The notes under the pieces: generated by a model
Told to the model about the DNA's origin: nothing
What the model saw: the letters and a program-made list of their open reading frames with translations, nothing else
The model's database searches: none
Translations under genes and position numbers: made by a program
Part shown: piece by piece, positions 34,949 to 46,300 of the stretch
How positions within the stretch are numbered: the first letter of the stretch is position 1
Layout: each line of letters begins with the position of its first letter
Assembly (NCBI RefSeq): GCF_001949145.1
Contig: NW_019091491.1
Location: forward strand, 1 to 64,000
DNA from: Acanthaster planci
Lineage: Eukaryota > Echinodermata > Asteroidea > Valvatida > Acanthasteridae
DNA: 64,000 nt
Direction of reading: 5' to 3'

Positions 34949-35095
34949 AGGGGCGTTTGGCCTTGTGGTTAGGGGTTTATTGTGCCCAATTTGAGATTAG
35001 AGGTTGGAATCCAGCCACTGGGCATGCCTCATCACCTCGAGCATGTCGCGTTACCTTACTTGGCTCTCTCAACTGAGGAGAAGAAATGGACACAA
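34949..35095 (+). mobile_element. tRNA-derived SINE, fullest copy
   Basis: GGGGCGTTTGGCCTTGTGGT (A box) and GAGGTTGGAATCCAGCCACT (B box), then GTTACCTTACTTGGCTCTCT and TGAGGAGAAGAAATGGACAC as body. It has the longest recognisable body of the five copies and lies between exon 1 and exon 2 of unit 5. Confidence 0.72.
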
Positions 35096-36224
35096 AAACA
35101 GATTGTTCGTTTGTTTTTATCAATTTGATTGATAAAGCGAAGATACCAAAAAGTCCACGACAGGGAGCTACAAAAGTCTCTCGACAAAATTAAGATTTGA
35201 CAACTACAGTCATTACCGATTTGCTATCTTCGCACTTCCCACCTGGGATACGTTGCTCTTATTTACGAGATTCTTTATTTCGTACTTGAAAAATCCCTCT
35301 CAGATCAGTAAACAACGGGTGCTATAATTTTGAAGTGTTTCCCGTAGACATACTGAAACGGAAAAACAAACTTGGAGAATCATAGAGAAATGACATTCAA
35401 ATGTGTGCCCATGTACATTTCAACCGGCCGCTCAAGTTTGTTGCGTAATGAGAACTTTTTGGATATAATGCGACCTTTCTGCTTATTTGTAAATATTGAA
35501 AGTACCCACACTTTAGAAATGTTAATACTGCATTTGTTGGTGGACAGGGTAAGGATTATTTTACTGAGGAATGGACAGTATTTTTTAAAGAAACAATTCC
35601 ATTTTGCCATCCCCATCCCAGATCGGGATACCGAACTGATTAGGCCAATAAAGTCTCCGGCTTCTGGACAGGGGCTGGCTTCAAAAGTGGTGCGGCGACG
35701 CGTTTTTTTATTTCCCTCACTTTTTTTGCTAGAAATGATGTACACACACATGCGCTTTAGAACACATATCTGTGCTGTAGTGCTGAAATAAACCGACCTC
35801 TCACTATTTACTATTTAATGTATTTCTGCTTTTATATGTACGCAGGACATAAGACTGTCTCCATTCTCTGGTTCCCAGATGTAAATGTATAATACAGAAA
35901 TGACGTCATCTGAAAAAGAGTGCCGACGAAGTATAAGGGGGCTCAGAAGGACTCCTGTACCGTACATATTACTCAACCATACCCCATACGATAGACGTTA
36001 AAATTACGCAGTAGCAGGATTCCAGTCGATCAAGCAAGATTGGCAGCTTTTGGGCATCGTGTTATATTAAAGAAAAAAATCTTTATTTTGCCGACGCGCA
36101 GGTCTACGGCGACCAGAAACCGGAGACTTTTTTTGCCTTGGTACTTGCATTCGGTAAAGCTGAAAATTGATTTTTTACTGATCAATATTGCTGTTAATAG
36201 AGTAAACCCTACACCATGAAGCAG
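35096..36224. other. Non-coding, 5' to unit 5 exon 2
   Basis: Open frames of 123 and 139 codons overlap on opposite strands (35372-35791) without family signature. TGGTGGACAGGGTAAGGATT aligns with spacer after the SINE in other units. Confidence 0.4.
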
Positions 36225-36448
36225 TTTAGTCTAAATGCCACAATGCTAAAAATTATAACCAAATGATTTATTTTTGACCAATGAAACAGCTTGCTCGTTC
36301 TCAAGCGATGGTTCAAAGATGCACTTCACGTTGAAGTCGAGGCCACTCAACATACCGTTCTGCTTGGATTTTGAGGTTAGAACCTCAAAAGGTGCATTGA
36401 TAGGTCTGGCAGAAAACAAGACGGATGAGACCATCTTTGCCGAAATAA
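36225..36448 (+). pseudogene. Methyltransf_FA gene unit 5, exon 2 (best-preserved domain half)
   Basis: MTNETACSFSSDGSKMHFTL, KSRPLNIPFCLDFEVRTSKG, ALIGLAENKTDETIFAEI and one base before GTAAGT. No stop in this half; the front of the exon is shorter than in other units. The matching exon 3 at 39.1 kb is broken. Confidence 0.6.
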
Positions 36449-36539
36449 GTAAGTCTTTAGTTTGATTTCACACATTCCTAACGACTGACTGATGTCAGGC
36501 TTGGCTTGAAAATGTCACGATTATTTCGTTTTTGAATTA

Positions 36540-36800
36540 ATTTATTGAGTGTTAAGTATTGCAGAAATCATTGTCGTAAAAAGAAGTTAGTTTGGACGAC
36601 TTTGGCACAAAAAAGGTACTCACAACATATAGGGTGCGACACTTTATAATTTATCTGTCAAGAATCGCAACCAACAAGTTTATCGATATTGTGAAGAATG
36701 CCAACTTTGTCTCTACCCTCAGATTGAAGGTATTCCAGTTACTGATGCGCAAATATACACCTAAAAGTTTTCTGCGTTTTCTATACCTTACGAAGCAACG
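36540..36800. repeat. Segmental duplication copy C4
   Basis: Copy of 13615-14010 downstream of unit 5 exon 2, cut at its right end by the LINE fragment that starts near 36807. Confidence 0.7.
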
Positions 36801-36806
36801 CTTTGC

Positions 36807-37316
36807 ATGGGTACACAAGCTAAACTAGGTCGAGGAGATGATAGTTTACATATTCAGATCGATAACACTGCTATTCATAATGTTACCCAGTTGAAGTATC
36901 TAGGTGTGTGGCTGGATAGAATCATCAATAGACTTGTTAAAAAAGCCAATAAACAGAAGATTGGAGGTGTACCTGTTGTACAAACCTTTACTCTGCCTCA
37001 ATTTAATTATTTTGATGCTGGTTGGGAACATTCCTCAAAAATGGTCCTCACCAGGCTTGAAATAATAAGAACAGTGCTGGACGAGTTATTCTTGGTCTTC
37101 CATGGAGAACCCAGAGCGTGTCTTATCGACATTAGAATGGACAACCTGAGAAGAAAGGCGTACTTTTCATTTAATATGCTAGAGACAGTATTTTCATATT
37201 ATTTCCTCACAGCTGTGAAACAATCCCATCAATGCCCTACTAAGTGTTTCAGATGGCCACTGCCTGAAAATGTAACTAGTTTTGAAAACAGTTACAAAGC
37301 TTTGCCTTTATAATGC
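36807..37316 (+). mobile_element. LINE reverse-transcriptase C-terminal fragment, jockey/CR1-like
   Basis: An open frame with LHIQIDNTAIHNVTQLKYLG, VWLDRIINRLVKKANK and LPQFNYFDAGWEHSSK, the 'n.ky LGv.lD' and 'lP.ldY.d..W' blocks that follow the RT catalytic core. It is inserted in the decayed Methyltransf_FA array. The 5' part of the element is absent, as is usual for LINE insertions cut at the wrong end, so this is a remnant. Confidence 0.8.
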
Positions 37317-37619
37317 TTGTGTGTATGGTGGTTGAAGAAATTGACTTATTTTTGATGGTCTTCTAATGTAAATCGGTACATGGTGGATCATTTGTCTTCA
37401 TATTTTGTGTGTTTTAATTGCATTGAATTACTTATTGCTATCTGTATATTATACAGTCGAACCTCTCTTGGTCCTCGTGCTTAAAACACTTATAATAAAT
37501 TAATTAAAAGAAAATACAGATTTCCTCCAAAAATATTCTCAACGAAAATAAATGAAAACAAAATAAATGTAATTAAAAAGAGTTGATTAGTAACTTATTA
37601 AATACATTTAGCAATTCTA

Positions 37620-38320
37620 TTATTGACGGATGCCAACGAGCTTCCTATAACCATCCCATTATTTCATTCCATTTGATGCTCTCATTCCAGTTGGGTAGTA
37701 GCTTTTCGCAATCTTTCTGTTTTACTTTAAATAACCCGGTAACGCTTCCCTGACCTCAACAAGTCAAAGAGCTCAAATGCTGGATGGGAATCGTCATTGG
37801 AAGATCCTTGCCAACAAAGCCCGAAGCTGTTCTAACAACTCTTTCCAGTGCATACCATTAAGCCCTTGTCGTATAGGCCTATCCGTACCTTACAGTGACA
37901 GACTGCGTTAATGCAATTTCCACTACCGCAAAATAGAACTTGACAAGCAAATTACTACTTAAGTGAAAACTCTTCTGACGTCGGAGATAAATCATCCGTT
38001 GTTGAGCTTTCCTGACACAATGCTCGACATGGACACCCCATCATAAACTGTTCGACAAATGAATACCAAGAAATTTAAAATAATCCTCAGTTTCCACATC
38101 TGCATCATTAATGGCAACATGAGAAATTTCACTCTGTCTTGGTCAGAAATCAACAATTATCTCCTTTGTCTTTGTAACGTTAGGATTCAAGTTGTCAGAG
38201 CGCCACTATGTCAAGAGATGAAGTTCGTTACGATAATTATGTTCCTTGTCGTCTTTTACAGTTATATCATCGGCGTATTTTCCAATTGTACAATCATCAA
38301 ACGATGCCATACAATAATAA
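37620..38320 (-). mobile_element. LINE reverse-transcriptase fragment, Rex1/CR1-like
   Basis: On the minus strand, YADD (38266-38277) is followed by NLNPNVTKTKEIIVDF, FKFLGIHLSNSL, VRKAQQRMIYLRRQKSFHLS, LERVVRTASGFVGKDLPM and FELFDLLRSGKRYRVI. These are successive blocks of the CR1-group (Rex1/Babar-like) RT C-terminus. It carries several stops and TGG-to-TGA changes. Confidence 0.82.
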
Positions 38321-39020
38321 GTGTTTTAGTGTCCAAGTCCAATAATTCAGTCTGAAACATGGAAGAATATCCTATGTCACAATCACTCCCCAACTTTGAT
38401 AAGTATTCACACTTTCCAGTTGGAAAAATTATAGTCGCTCTTGTTCACCAGTCAAGACTGTTTTGCAGTGTTTACTTGTAAGAATACTTCAAAATTGTTC
38501 GTATGTATCAAATAGAGCAAAATTGTTTTCATCGGAATGTGCACTTCTTTGAAGTAACTAAGGCCAAAATTCCCAATTTTTACAACGACTTTAGACTTTA
38601 CACTTTATTATATTTGTAAACTATGCCTATACACTAACACGTAGATTAAGCTGGCAAAATGTTTGATTTTCACTCGCAAATTAAAGTGTAAGTGTAATTG
38701 GTGTAAGCTCATGGCATAGGGACAAAATTTACATTGACACTTTTGTGTGTTTCTTAAAATTACCGAACTCTTCTTATCAGTCCATTTAGGGTTCCACAAT
38801 ATTCTACAACGTGAAATTACCTGAAGTACACTGAACCTACCCCACTTCAGTCTACTCGACTTTCTTGAGGACTTTTTTCCAAAAGTCACAAATGTAGCGA
38901 GGAAAGTAAAAGAAAAATTGGCGTTCACAGTTTTGAGTGTACTTTAGTTCCCGAATTTTGTCTTAACGGAAGTTAGTCGAACGCACCCCAAACACACTCA
39001 CACACACTTTCCTTTTAGTC
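38320..39020. repeat. Segmental duplication copy B2
   Basis: Partner of 21700-22390, placed directly before unit 5 exon 3. A Rex1-like LINE fragment abuts its left edge. Confidence 0.78.
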
Positions 39021-39049
39021 CGCTTTCTACTCCACAGTTCGCTACACTA

Positions 39050-39302
39050 TAAGTTATGCCTACATGAAGCAACAGCACTCAAGGGAGAGCGATATGCCTG
39101 ACAGCAACAAATACCGTCCCTTTTAGATCGATTACAAAGAGGGCGTGGTCAAAGTCAGCAAAGGAGGACAGGAGGAGGCTTTCTTGAACGGGGACGCCGG
39201 TGCATGTCATCAGCGGGTATACATTCCCAGGTGTGCATAGGTATCGGCTCTTGGAGTGGTGCAGATTATGGATACTGGATTTTTAACCAGAATTGTGAGT
39301 AA
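39050..39302 (+). pseudogene. Methyltransf_FA gene unit 5, exon 3 (stop and frameshift)
   Basis: DSNKYRPF, stop, IDYKEGVVKVSKGGQEEAFL, NGDAGACHQRV, frame change, then HSQVCIGIGSWSGADYGYWI, FNQNCE and a stop. The Trp codon of FWI became TAG. The last block follows the ancestral 'GSWSGADYGYW.FN' pattern better than other units do. Confidence 0.65.
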
Positions 39303-40319
39303 AAATTCAAGCGTCGGCAAGTACAAATTACTGGTAAAAAGAAAATCTTATCAAAAAGGCGTCAGTAAAATAGTATCCATACAGCCAAACAATGCAATCC
39401 CACATGACACATGGAATGTTCAGTCAAATTATGTGTGTATTTTGTTTAAACCTTTTGTGGGCTTTCTAATATAGCATACTCTACAATCAATTTGGTCGTT
39501 TTGACAATTTTTAGGACAAAGGATTTCAGTTTCTTTCCTCTGTCTTTCCTTTGAGTATTTCACTTGCAGTTACAAAATTAATTGAATAAATATAATCATA
39601 ACATGTACCATTAAAAATATAATACATTATATCTTGATCATGGATACGAAGCATATAATTTTAAGGACTTTTTCAGACACTTTAAAAAGTTCCTCATAAA
39701 GTCTTGAATTTTTCAATGGCATAGGGTAAATTGAAATAGCCTTTGAAGGTAACTTGTGAGCTAAACTTCATCACTGCATTAGGCATGTGCAAATTTCTTC
39801 TGGATATCGTTTACACCTTTGGTCAGAAGCACAGTGTGTTAGAAAATAGTTGGTGTTGGCATAAGATAAAGATATATTTTAGTACTTATACATTCAACAG
39901 GGCATTGCATCTACTGCAAGTTCACTGCAAAATTTCAGTCTTAAAACGGTTCGAATTTGATATGTATGGAATCTAAATTAGCCTATGTTGACCGTCAACA
40001 TTCAAAAAGGCTATATTGACATTCACGGTTCAATAGAACGGTCTATAACTGGCTGACGATGAATGCTTCGAGTGGTAAAATAAAACTTGCCTCCCGTGGT
40101 GATCCATGGAAAATTCTTCTTTCTAGAGGGGAATCCACTCTTCACCTGAGTAAATTAATTGCCTGTAACCTATAACTGTGAAAGGTTGCCGCCAAGTCCT
40201 GCACCCTACGAGGTCCATCACAAGTTTCAGATTATAGTTTGAGTGTAGACAGGTGCAGTGTCTCATCCAGTCGGAATGGGGCTGGGGAGTCACTCTGTGG
40301 AGACAGCTTGCCCTTTTTT
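39303..40319. other. No gene recognised
   Basis: AT-rich flank after unit 5 exon 3. Short open frames only. Confidence 0.5.
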
Positions 40320-41150
40320 TTTTACGTCAAAGATAGTCCTAGCACTTTCAAGAGAGGATTCTTCAACAGATTAGAAAATGGACAATCATTTGAGAAAAAG
40401 TCCCCTTTATACCCTCCCATTTTAAACCTGTTACACAACCGCATAAACAAGCAGACAAAACGACGGACGATCCAAATCTTGAAAAATTCATTGTTTCCTT
40501 CTGCCACTGGAGTTTTGAACTTATTATACTGTTAAAAATTTATTCGAAAATGATATATCCTATTATTTTTTGAAATAATTAAATGACCAGAAAGAGAAAT
40601 CATGTAAGTCACATTTTCGCTGTCTCCTAAAATCCCCTTTTTTGAAGACACAATCTGAATAGTTTGGCAGAGTGGAATGTTTAGCTTATGATCGAATTTT
40701 ATTTGTTCCTTTATCCACGTGGCAAATTTACATTTCCGTATAATAAACTTGTAACAATTGGAAATTTCACGAAATGTACAGGAATTACGACTTCGGAAAA
40801 TAAATACACATGTACACATATCTTATATACAATTTTGCGACAACCATCCTCAAAATGAACAAGTGCAAAAGAATTATCAAGGTATACTACAATGAAAACT
40901 GGGTAGAATACTGTGCCATACTTAGCTTGGTAATTTAAAGTGACTGTTACACTATGTCTTAACCGAAGGGCAAATACATTGTTAATAATCTGGCCATGGT
41001 CGACGGTTTCGTTCAGTGACTGCTCAGCCTCATTTAAATGAAAATAAAGCACAATTACAGAATTATTTCTTTCATTGGACAAAAATAAAGATGTAGTTCT
41101 CTCACGGCTCAATGGTGAAATAAAGTGCTTTACAGGTCGATCTAACGGAA
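40320..41150. repeat. Segmental duplication copy A3
   Basis: Matches the first two thirds of 19150-20100 (GGATTCTTC.A..AGATTAGAAAATGG; GTTTCGTTCAGTGACTGCTC). This is the right end of the recognisable array. Non-coding; the open frames on both strands lack family signatures. Confidence 0.7.
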
Positions 41151-42640
41151 TCAACTCGCACACGTGCGAGATCGCCCTTACAGCAAGGCTGTAGAGTGCG
41201 CATGTCAACGCACAGGCCGAATATTTTGGAGCAGGCGTTCACGGCCCTTTTGTTCAGTTTGATGAGTCTGCGTTGAAATGTCGAACAAGCTTATTATTTT
41301 GTACGGTAAATAAAGACACTTCTTGCCGAAGATTCTTGAACAGTATTGACTTTGGTTACTTAAAATCTTTCACAGATCATTATGGTTAAAGATTTAGGTT
41401 TTTCTGCGATTTGTCTTCCTAAATGAAAATGTATATTTACGAAAAATGAAAACCAGGTACTCAGGTAAAATGAGTTAAAATTGTACGTAACAGATATTTT
41501 GTTTATACACTTGATGTGATTGTTTAAGGTGATCCTTCGACGTAGATATATTTAAAGACATAACTTTGTACAGTTGTAGTTTTTTTCTACGAAAAGAGCC
41601 AACCTACGAGCTACGCATCCACAAGGACGTATCCAGAACCAAGTATTTGAGGGGCGGGAACTTATTTGGGGGTCCAAACATTAGTATGTAATCGTTGATG
41701 GCATTTCTAAGGAGTGGGAGTTTTTATAATTTCTGGAGAAGAAAATTACAAGCATCAGAAAAATTCGCCTCTCTTTACCATCTCCCAAAGGCTCTATGGG
41801 GGATGTCCTTTCACAGTCACACCAGTCAAATTGAATGTTATAGGCTAGAATCCATCTTGACATTCCAAATTTTCTTTTTTCAAACGAATACACCTTTTCA
41901 CTTTCTAATAATTTGCTTGCAACCCTGTGATCCGCAGCCATCTCAACACTCTATTAACAATCGATCTAGAAATCCAGCGAAAACTTAACATCTGAGTTGA
42001 CTGACTGTAACCTTTTAAGAACGTGACACGGTTTACGCTACCAATATCTAATCATTACGCATATTAAACGCATAACGTTATACCATTTTATGCACGTTGC
42101 TTATGACACCTTTTGTTTTTCTGCAGAAAATCAGTAAAACAAAAACAGTCAACAGAAAACAAAAACCAATCTTTTGTCCAAAGGACATTGGCCAGCCAAT
42201 TATAGAATGCACTTTCTGTATTAACGTGCACCGTGAGACAGAACTTTTTAAAGCATGTCCATATGCATACGGCATTACAATTGTACTCCATCAGCTGCAT
42301 TAGAATTTACAAACAATAATGTAATTCTATCATTACAGCTTCTTCCAATCGTGCCGATTCGCAAATGTTGCGCTTAATTAGCCACATTTTTTGTTACCCC
42401 CATCCATCATGTCCATAGGGTATCCAGTACATTCTCACTAAGCTTGAAGAGTGTAATTACAAACGATCAAATACTAAACTGGAGCAAAATGACCTCCTTA
42501 GACACCACGAGCATTTTCTGGCAGAACTGGTAACTTAACTCTTGATCGGGGGGGGGGGATTAATGTAGTCTCATTTTCCAAAAGCTCGAATCAGCAGTCT
42601 GTAGATATACTCACAACAAATTACAGTCTAAATTCATCAG
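41151..42640. other. Intergenic between the array and the formin 3' end
   Basis: No gene recognised. Contains a run of eleven G at 42548-42558. Overlapping short frames on both strands have no signatures. Confidence 0.5.
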
Positions 42641-42642
42641 GT

Positions 42643-42648
42643 TTTATT
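42643..42648 (-). terminator. Polyadenylation signal AATAAA of the formin gene
   Basis: A canonical AATAAA on the minus strand about 100 bases after the formin stop. It is close enough to make a short 3' UTR plausible. Confidence 0.55.
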
Positions 42649-42749
42649 CATTAATCACAGTGCAACTACCAAGGTCTCAGTCTGAAAGACGAGACTAGTA
42701 AGCAGACTCAGGTTTTACCTGAAGTAAGCTTGGAGTTCCAAATTTGTAG

Positions 42750-43322
42750 TTAAAACCTATACGTGTGGCTTTCAGGTTTGGCACGATCAAGTGTAGCGAT
42801 GGTAGCAGAGTAAACAGGATTTGTTCCTGATGGTGAAGCTTCATCAAGTAGTGGGTCCGTGTTATAATACCCGTCATCTTCAGCCATACCTGCATAGCTA
42901 TCACTGTTGTTATTTACATTAAACGGTCGCTGTCCCAGCAGGACTACACCATTCATTACGGCCGTCTTCTCGTCGTTGTTGTTCCCGTGTATGTCAGCGT
43001 GTCCGTTCTGGTAAGTCGGGGCGTATGGGATGGAGTCCAAGTCCCGCTCCATCTCCGGCGTCGCGGTCAGAAAGACCCCAGAGTCACTGGAAGCTGGTGA
43101 GGACAGCTTGGTGGGCGACGATCGTTTGGCAATATCTACAGAGTTGGAATTGCTGGATTTAGACTTACTACTCCCTCGGCTGAAGAACAGCTTGGACTTT
43201 TGCGGCTTCTGTTGCGCCTGCGCGGTGACCTCTTCGGCCGAGACCTGGCGCGTGGCATTGACGGTCTGTTTCCTGGCAGGGTTGGCCCTGATCGGACGAT
43301 CCAAATTCTCCTTTGCTGCTTT
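42750..43322 (-). CDS. Formin exon 26: end of FH2 and disordered tail with stop
   Basis: After GACTTAAG the exon reads KAAKENLDRPIRANPARKQT, the basic 'kA..en' end of FH2. About 170 residues of Ser/Asn/Gln-rich, apparently disordered tail follow. It ends SHTYRF and a stop. I see no clear DAD autoinhibitory motif of the Diaphanous or FMNL type, although the GBD/FH3 half suggests autoinhibition. Confidence 0.9.
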   Translation of the reverse strand, partial: KAAKENLDRPIRANPARKQTVNATRQVSAEEVTAQAQQKPQKSKLFFSRGSSKSKSSNSNSVDIAKRSSPTKLSSPASSDSGVFLTATPEMERDLDSIPYAPTYQNGHADIHGNNNDEKTAVMNGVVLLGQRPFNVNNNSDSYAGMAEDDGYYNTDPLLDEASPSGTNPVYSATIATLDRAKPESHTYRF

Positions 43323-46300
43323 CTTAAGTCAGAAATAAGAGTTTGAATGAGGCATATACCAAAGAAATACTGTACAGACGTAAATATTTTCCGGTTTAGA
43401 CAAGTTTGTAGCTTTAACTCAGAATTCTTAATTAACTGGATTGGGAATTCAACGGGCATGGGAAGACGGTTACTGTAATATCTTGAGAAAGGGACGAAGA
43501 AAATAACCTCACAACCTCATTTAACAAATAAGCACTGGTTCGCCTCGAACCCACGTTACAAGCAGTGAAAGACTCAGGATTAAATCAACGCAGCAATTCC
43601 ATTTGTACATCTTCCCTTTCTGGTTCAAAGAATGAGATATCATTGCATATGTAAATGTCCAAAGGGCCTTCTCACCTTGTATTCGATACCAAACTGAGTA
43701 AAAACTTTGAAGAATTCACTGGGTTCCATTTCTTTATGTTTGACACCGAAAAGCGTACACAGGTGCTTGTAGGTGTCTTCCATGATCTTAAACCGTTCGG
43801 AGAGTTCATAAACTTTGTCAGAAGAAGCCTTGTAGAACTCCTGATGGACAAGAAAGTTACGATATTGTCATTTGGAACGCCTATCTTGAACTGACACCCA
43901 TAAGAAAGAAGATCACAGTTTAAAGAAATGCTGCATTCGAGTACTGAGCTTCCAAGGGTTGACTCGGAGATCATCAACCTTGTCCCAAAAGTTTGCCCAC
44001 AAGACACACGGCCATCTCCTGGTCAGAGTTGACCTACAGAATCCACAGTATACAAAATGTACTGTACACACAAAAGAGGTACATGGATGTCACTGACTTT
44101 AAGGCTACTCAAATTATGCATGCGCCAAGTGAACGGTTCGACACGCGCATCCACGAACTTACAAGAAGTACCACACAATAGATTTGGACTGCGCTTTCTG
44201 AACTTGGTGCTAACTGTCCCAATCAAATCTCAAGTAAAAGAATACTCGCGGTGCTTCAAAGCTACGAAAAAGCATCATATCAAGTTTATTTTTGTGATAA
44301 TTCACGGATCAATGAGGGAAAACATTCTCACGTCAATGATTGGGTTGTTCTGCTGACGATCTCTCTCAGATTTGGCCAGTTCAAGTCCTTTCCGAAGCCC
44401 GTGAATGTCCATGGTCAGAGATTCCAATGATGCTTGGGGAATTAAAACAGCAACATAGGAGATCATGATTATAGTAACTACCATAAATGACATCTTTGCA
44501 GAATAACAGTAACAAAACTCTCCAATCTCCATACCAGTATTCACAAAATTGCATCAATGAAAGCGACAATATCTTGGGCAAGGAACACATTGTGTCATCC
44601 CAAAATATTCGGCCTACTCGAACGATGCAACTGCAGGACCATTTATTTTACTGTANNNNNNNNNNNNNNNNNNNNNNNNNNNNNNNNNNNNNNNNNNNNN
44701 NNNNNNNNNNNNNNNNNNNNNNNNNNNNNNNNNNNNNNNNNNNNNNNNNNNNNNNNNNNNNNNNNNNNNNNNNNNNNNNNNNNNNNNNNNNNNNNNNNNN
44801 NNNNNNNNNNNNNNNNNNNNNNNNNNNNNNNNNNNNNNNNNNNNNNNNNNNNNNNNNNNNNNNNNNNNNNNNNNNNNNNNNNNNNNNNNNNNNNNNNNNN
44901 NNNNNNNNNNNNNNNNNNNNNNNNNNNNNNNNNNNNNNNNNNNNNNNNNNNNNNNNNNNNNNNNNNNNNNNNNNNNNNNNNNNNNNNNNNNNNNNNNNNN
45001 NNNNNNNNNNNNNNNNNNNTGTTCAAACGCTACAGCTAATGCGTAACCTATTAACTTCCAAAACGGCAAAACTGTTGGCGTCTGTGAATCGAAAATAACT
45101 AATCTGGAGTATCTCTGTTTACCGAGGAAGAAAGACTTACAACTTTTGACTTGATCCAGAAGCAGGTCTTCATACCAGTTGTGAACTTCAGGGTAGCATC
45201 GCCTGACCGTCTCGGCGAGATAATTCAGGAAGTTATGCGATCTATCCGCAGCTTTGACAAAGGTCAACTGATGGCAATAACACAATGACACAAATTAGGA
45301 GTATGGAATAATTTAGTACAAAACAAGGCCTGGATATTATGATACGGCGCTCTTTACAAACTTAAAACATGTTCTTTTGAAGGGTCTCAAAATTCAAAGG
45401 CAAAATTAAAAAAAAAAATCCAAGATGATGGATTATAAACTTTAAAAGTTGTCCCTTTGTCACAAAAGAAAATTTTAGATTTTATTATTTTGTAATAGCT
45501 TTCTTGAAAAAAATAAAGAACTGTGGTAAGCAGCAAGCAAATCATCACTGAAACAATTTAGATACTGCTTAACTTTACACAAAAAGGTTTTACAAATGGA
45601 GCACAATACAGGTGTACGAGCGGAGATGCACACTCACATTGTCTAACGTCTCCAATCGAAAGCCGCTTGCTGTACCTCTTCTACTGCTATTCATGTAGTT
45701 ACCAAATGCCAAAATAATCTGAGTAAGCAATACGAAAAACTATTACTTTCAAAGGTTTAAGGCTACCATCAGTGAATATGAACTGGCGACAACAGAAGCA
45801 AAACCAACAAATTTCAAGGAGGTATATAGGCTTTAAAAATTATCCTCTGGTATACTGACGCACGCGCAAATACATTCAGTTATCTAATCTTAAAACAGCG
45901 TATAATTAGTTGAGCAATATGTTCATATATATGTCACATATAATATTTCATCTTCAAACTCTCAAAAACTCCACCCTACCTCAAACAACTTTTTCAGTTT
46001 CTTGCTTTTCATGATGCTCTCTGCAGCTTTGACGATAGCAGTCATGTCCTAAATTCAAAATGAGTTTTGGAGACAATGTAAAAGAACGAACAATTTACTA
46101 CTGCATATAGGCCTAATATAGTATTTTTGAGGTTGTAGGTTCAAATCTCGCACCACTTTGTTTCGATAATCACCCCAGTATTTATAACCTTTCTTATCTT
46201 GTCAGTTTCTCTTTTTATAATTTGTTTGTCAACATAAATAAAGACCACTTGAAGCAGGTGTACGAAGCATTCTTTATTATTAGAAGTGTATCTTTGCAAG

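Noticed and set aside
36807-37316. Host gene encoding a 168-residue protein
   Set aside because: The sequence follows LINE RT C-terminal blocks and lacks start context or other exons.
43672-44007. 111-codon minus-strand frame as the exon 25 coding frame
   Set aside because: The FH2-like translation is in a different frame; an in-frame stop upstream fixes the acceptor at 43841.
44487-45291. Long open frames of 127-225 codons across 44.6-45.0 kb
   Set aside because: They are open only because the run of N has no stops. The real coding content is exon 23 (45141-45267) of the formin.
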